Origin: JBNKFQ01 sp050289385
Lineage (GTDB): Bacteria; Pseudomonadota; Gammaproteobacteria; Pseudomonadales; Porticoccaceae
Length of the DNA stretch: 8,136 nucleotides
Assembly: GCA_050289385.1 (NCBI GenBank)
Contig: JBNKFQ010000010.1
Location: 1 to 8,136, forward strand
Direction of reading: 5' to 3'
The notes under the pieces are model-generated. The model did no database searches. It saw only the letters and a list, made by a program, of their open reading frames with translations, and was not told the DNA's origin. A program made the position numbers and the translations under genes. Below are positions 5,028 through 8,136 of this stretch, one piece after another. How positions within the stretch are numbered: position 1 is the first letter of the stretch; each line of letters opens with the position of its first letter.

Positions 5028-5785
5028 TGGCAGACATCCTGCTGGTTGCCAGCGCGTTACTGGTGGGTGTTGTTATTGGTCTCACCGGTATTGGCGGCGG
5101 ATCGTTGATGACACCGATCCTGATCTTGCTGTTCAAAGTAGCGCCACCTGTTGCCGTAGCCACTGACCTGTTTTTTGCCGCTGCCACCAAAATGGTGGGA
5201 ACGGTTGAGTATGCTCGCAAAAAACTGGTGGACTGGCGCATTGCGTCGGTACTTTGGGCTGGCAGTTTGCCGGCCAGTGTTATCACAATTAGCCTGATCC
5301 CGGAAAACGGGGAATTTGCCAGCTTTGTGCAAAAAGTACTGGCCTTTGCCTTGCTGTTAACCAGCGTTGTCATCTTTTTGCGCCCACGGCTGAACCGCAG
5401 AATGACGCCTTCATCGGTTTTGATCAGGTTTCGTGTACCGCTGCTGATTGCCTTTGGTGCCCTGCTGGGGGTGTTGGTCACCATCAGCTCGGTTGGCGCT
5501 GGCGCACTCGGTCTGGCGCTGCTGGTTCTGTTCTATCCCGAACGCAGGCTCGTTGAGTTGGTCGCGGTAGATCTTGCCCATACGGTTATTCTCAGCATGG
5601 TCGCCGGTCTTGGCCACCTGAGTGCCGATCATGTGGATTTTGTCCTGCTTGGCAAATTGTTGATCGGCTCTATCCCCGGAGTCTGGATCGGCTCTCGTTT
5701 ACACTGGCATGTCAATGAAAAGCTCATCGCCTTTGTACTGCTGTTTGTAGGTTGCTGGCTCGGTTATGTTGAGCTCAGAACCTGA
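5027..5785 (+). CDS. TSUP (TauE/SafE, DUF81) family membrane transporter, probably for a sulfur oxyanion
   Basis: This 252-residue, very hydrophobic inner-membrane protein has the two-repeat plan of the TSUP family. The first half opens with a helix and the motif GLTGIGGGSLMTP (18-30). The second half repeats it as VTISSVGAGALG (151-162). About seven or eight membrane segments are visible, near 3-20, 28-50, 72-91, 102-118, 137-160, 162-170, 183-197, 206-222 and 232-248, some of them short. A basic loop (119-136, RPRLNRR) probably faces the cytoplasm. The start overlaps the cysH stop (TGATG), so translation is likely coupled, tying the protein to sulfur metabolism. Family members include exporters of sulfite, sulfoacetate or related anions and proposed sulfate importers; direction and substrate cannot be read from sequence. 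No clear terminator follows within the 134-base gap before the protease gene. Confidence 0.85.
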   Translation: MADILLVASALLVGVVIGLTGIGGGSLMTPILILLFKVAPPVAVATDLFFAAATKMVGTVEYARKKLVDWRIASVLWAGSLPASVITISLIPENGEFASFVQKVLAFALLLTSVVIFLRPRLNRRMTPSSVLIRFRVPLLIAFGALLGVLVTISSVGAGALGLALLVLFYPERRLVELVAVDLAHTVILSMVAGLGHLSADHVDFVLLGKLLIGSIPGVWIGSRLHWHVNEKLIAFVLLFVGCWLGYVELRT

Positions 5786-5919
5786 CAGATGGTTCCAAAC
5801 GTCGACTGTGACGCATACAATCCCCTGTCTGCTTACATAAAATTCTTATAAACACATTAGGATTATTCCGACGAAAGCTGCGGAGAGTCCATTTCAGCCT
5901 TTGATTTGGGAGAATTGAG

Positions 5920-8136
5920 ATGAAATACATAATGCCTTCAGTCGCAACAGTAAATTTTGCGATTGCTGCCTTCCTCTCGCTGACATTGTCACTTCCTGTC
6001 GTGCAGGCGGATCAACCCGAAGAGAAGGGTGCGATCTTTGGTGTCGGGTCACCGGTTGGTCCCGGGGAATTGCCTCCGGGTCGGGTGCGATCAAAAATAG
6101 AATCATTGCCGCCAGTGGCGCGCCAGCGTGCACTGGAGTGGTTACAGGAATTTTCCTTCAGTGAGGAGGATCTGGATTACATTCATGTCGATAATCAGGG
6201 GGGGATATTCTACGTCGATACTCGCACCCCCGATCCACAAGATACGGAAGGTACCACTACCGCACCTTCCGAACCGACTTTCGAGGGCATTAGCCAGGCA
6301 CAAGCCTTTGCCCTGCACAGTCGTCCCGGATCTTCCAATGTGGTTGTGGTAGATGTCGATGGCCACGTTATTACTGGCACTGCCTGGAATGATGACCCCC
6401 AAATTGCCAATACTCTGAATGCAGAACCTTACGACACTGATGGGAACCCGGGGTCCTTTAGTGCAACAGAGCTCGAGGAAATTGCTGAAATCTGGCACCG
6501 AATCGCTGAAGACTTTGCACCATTTGATATAGACGTGACCACCGAAGAACCCGCCACGATCACTGATGATACCGGCCGTATTCTGATTACCCGCACCGTA
6601 GATGCCAATGGCAATGATATGCCGCACAAAACCGCAGGTGGTGTAGCCTATGTCGGTGTATGGGGAGAGAGCTACTACGGCTATTATTCACCGGCTCTGG
6701 TTTATTATGACAACCTGGGTGGCGGGTGGCCTCCGTACGTTTCCGAAGCTTCTTCACATGAACTTGGACACAACCTTGCGTTGTCCCACGATGGTGCCGC
6801 TGGCACCAGTTACTATGACGGTCATGGCAGTGGTTATGTGTCCTGGGCGCCAATCATGGGAGTGGGCTATTACACCAATGTCACACAATGGAGCAAAGGG
6901 GAATACTCGCGGGCCAATAACACGGAAGACGATCTGGCGATTATTTCCGGCTATCTCACGTATCGCCCCGACGATCATGGCGATAGTCGGGGCTCAGCAT
7001 CAGCATTGATACCCGATGGGTCAGGCATCATTATCGCTACAAATCCCGAGACCGATCCGGATAATCTCTATTCTGCAAACAAGGGCGTAATCGAAAGCAA
7101 TACCGACACCGACTATTTTTGGTTTGCTGCCGGCGCCGGGCAGCTGGATCTGTTGATAGAGCCCGCCTGGGTTGCCTACTATCAGGATTTGCGTCGCGGC
7201 GCCAATCTGGATATACACGCGGCATTGTACGACGCAGACGGCAACTTGCTTGCCGAAGATGATCCACTGGATGATACCGATGCCAACATCATTGCGAACG
7301 TTGGTGGCGGAACGTATTACCTGGCAATCACCGGTGTTGGCAATAGCGTTAGTCCTTACAGCGATTATGGCAGTCTTGGGCAGTACTTTATTTCTGGCAG
7401 TATTCCCTCGGGGGAACCGAATGCAGCGCCAGTAGCGGCAGATGATTCCGGTAGTGGTCAGGAAGATACTGCCATCGTGGTATCGGTTCTGGATAACGAC
7501 AGTGATGACGACGGTGACACCCTCAGTGTGTCATCAACGTTAAATGGCAGCGACGGCAGTGTCAGTACCGATGGTACAACCGTGACCTATACACCAAATG
7601 CGAACTATCACGGTAGTGACAGCTTTACCTACACTGTGAGTGATGGTCGTGGTGGTAGTGACTCGGCGACAGTGGACGTAACGATAACCTCTGTTAACGA
7701 CGCACCGGAGGCTACTGATGATAGCGACACAACAGATCAGAATACGCCTGTCATTATTGCCGTACTGGGCAATGACGGCGATGTCGATGAGGACAGTCTC
7801 ACTGTCGTCTCTGTCACCCAGGGTGCTAATGGTTCAGTGGATTCAGATGGAACAACGGTTACCTATACCCCGAATATCGGGTTTGGCGGCTCAGACCAAT
7901 TCACTTACACCGTCAGCGATGGTAACGGTGGCAGTGATACTGCCACGGTTACTGTAAGCGTGGCTGCATTGCCTCCCGCAGCGCCTTCCGGTGTGAGTGG
8001 CAGTGATCAAAAGGATGGCACCGCGCTTGTTACATGGAGTCACAACGGCGATAACGAAAATGGCTTTGAGGTAGAGCGCGAGACCCAACATCCGAAAAAT
8101 GGCAAGTGGATAAGCAGCGCCATTGTGGCGACTACA
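5920..8136 (+). CDS. Secreted metzincin-like zinc metalloprotease, multidomain (partial, 3' end outside window)
   Basis: A frame open from ATG 5920 to the window end gives 739 residues without a stop. Residues 1-30 look like a Sec signal peptide ending PVVQA. About 31-135 is probably a propeptide. The catalytic domain follows, with VVVVDVDGHVITGTAWN near 141-157 and IWHRIAEDFAPFDIDVTTEEP at 191-211 by pattern. HELGHNLALSHD at 280-291 gives zinc ligands His280, His284, His290 and catalytic Glu281. PIMG with Met313 is the probable Met-turn. The usual metzincin Gly is Ala287. A PPC (pre-peptidase C-terminal) domain spans about 391-493, then two cadherin-like modules (about 503-592 and 595-682), then the start of a fibronectin type III-like domain (from about 686). 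No Cys occurs in the 739 residues. GGGAGA (5908-5913), six bases upstream, supports the start. It is likely exported for extracellular protein digestion or adhesion and has no evident link to the sulfur genes. Confidence 0.88.
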   Translation, partial: MKYIMPSVATVNFAIAAFLSLTLSLPVVQADQPEEKGAIFGVGSPVGPGELPPGRVRSKIESLPPVARQRALEWLQEFSFSEEDLDYIHVDNQGGIFYVDTRTPDPQDTEGTTTAPSEPTFEGISQAQAFALHSRPGSSNVVVVDVDGHVITGTAWNDDPQIANTLNAEPYDTDGNPGSFSATELEEIAEIWHRIAEDFAPFDIDVTTEEPATITDDTGRILITRTVDANGNDMPHKTAGGVAYVGVWGESYYGYYSPALVYYDNLGGGWPPYVSEASSHELGHNLALSHDGAAGTSYYDGHGSGYVSWAPIMGVGYYTNVTQWSKGEYSRANNTEDDLAIISGYLTYRPDDHGDSRGSASALIPDGSGIIIATNPETDPDNLYSANKGVIESNTDTDYFWFAAGAGQLDLLIEPAWVAYYQDLRRGANLDIHAALYDADGNLLAEDDPLDDTDANIIANVGGGTYYLAITGVGNSVSPYSDYGSLGQYFISGSIPSGEPNAAPVAADDSGSGQEDTAIVVSVLDNDSDDDGDTLSVSSTLNGSDGSVSTDGTTVTYTPNANYHGSDSFTYTVSDGRGGSDSATVDVTITSVNDAPEATDDSDTTDQNTPVIIAVLGNDGDVDEDSLTVVSVTQGANGSVDSDGTTVTYTPNIGFGGSDQFTYTVSDGNGGSDTATVTVSVAALPPAAPSGVSGSDQKDGTALVTWSHNGDNENGFEVERETQHPKNGKWISSAIVATT
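7426..7965 (+). repeat. Two tandem cadherin-like modules within the protease gene
   Basis: The protein repeats with a 92-residue period: DGTTVTYTPN recurs at 551-560 and 643-652, and FTYTVSDG-x-GGSD recurs at 569-580 and 661-672. Each module has an Asp-rich stretch (for example DNDSDDDGDTL), suggesting calcium binding. The DNA copies have diverged at synonymous sites, so this is not a recent duplication. Confidence 0.88.

Noticed and set aside
4996..5484. 162-codon ORF antisense to the transporter
   Set aside because: The translation is low-complexity and Thr/Ser/Ala-rich with no membrane or domain pattern; the sense frame is a clear TSUP protein.
5786..5919. Terminator and promoter between the transporter and the protease
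   Set aside because: Only a 4-base stem (CGTC/GACG, 5800-5813) and a lone TATAAA (5847-5852) without a matching -35 box are visible, too weak to call.
6142..6627. 161-codon ORF antisense to the protease
   Set aside because: The sense frame holds the signal peptide, zinc motif and repeats; the antisense product has no recognisable family features.

Overview
This window looks like a chromosomal segment of a gammaproteobacterium. The basis is a CysB of near-enterobacterial sequence, a three-activity CysG, an iron-sulfur type CysH, Shine-Dalgarno sites and moderate GC. A free-living, possibly marine, heterotroph is plausible because the last gene encodes a large secreted protease with cadherin-like and fibronectin-like modules. 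The genus cannot be fixed from the sequence alone.

Layout: bases 1-30 may be the tail of a plus-strand gene, followed by a perfect heptanucleotide tandem repeat (34-82). cysB (87-1100, minus) and cysG (1535-2974, plus) are divergent across a 434-base gap. cysK (3187-4125), cysH (4290-5027) and a TSUP/TauE-type membrane transporter (5027-5785, one-base overlap with cysH) follow on the plus strand. A secreted zinc metalloprotease starts at 5920 and is still open at the right edge (739 codons seen).

How the genes work together: this is a reductive sulfur assimilation cluster. CysB is the transcriptional activator. CysH reduces APS to sulfite. CysG makes siroheme, the cofactor of sulfite reductase, whose genes are not in the window. 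CysK joins sulfide to O-acetylserine to make cysteine. The TSUP protein probably moves a sulfur oxyanion across the inner membrane. The protease appears unrelated.

The most interesting part is the cysB/cysG gap. Reading toward cysB it holds, in order, a plausible promoter (1376-1403) and a 28-codon ORF with three Cys codons within six positions (1233-1319, containing NCVMCAC). Next come a sequence inside the end of that ORF that can pair with the terminator's 5' arm (1240-1254 with 1198-1213), a strong intrinsic terminator (1178-1215), and then the cysB ribosome site. This is the layout of a ribosome-mediated transcription attenuator, here apparently sensing cysteine and controlling the master regulator CysB. 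It is an inference from sequence, not a demonstrated system.

A second theme is a set of intergenic repeats with 7-base periodicity (34-82, 2979-3006, 3128-3155, 4134-4187). Several are arranged as inverted pairs around the sulfur genes.
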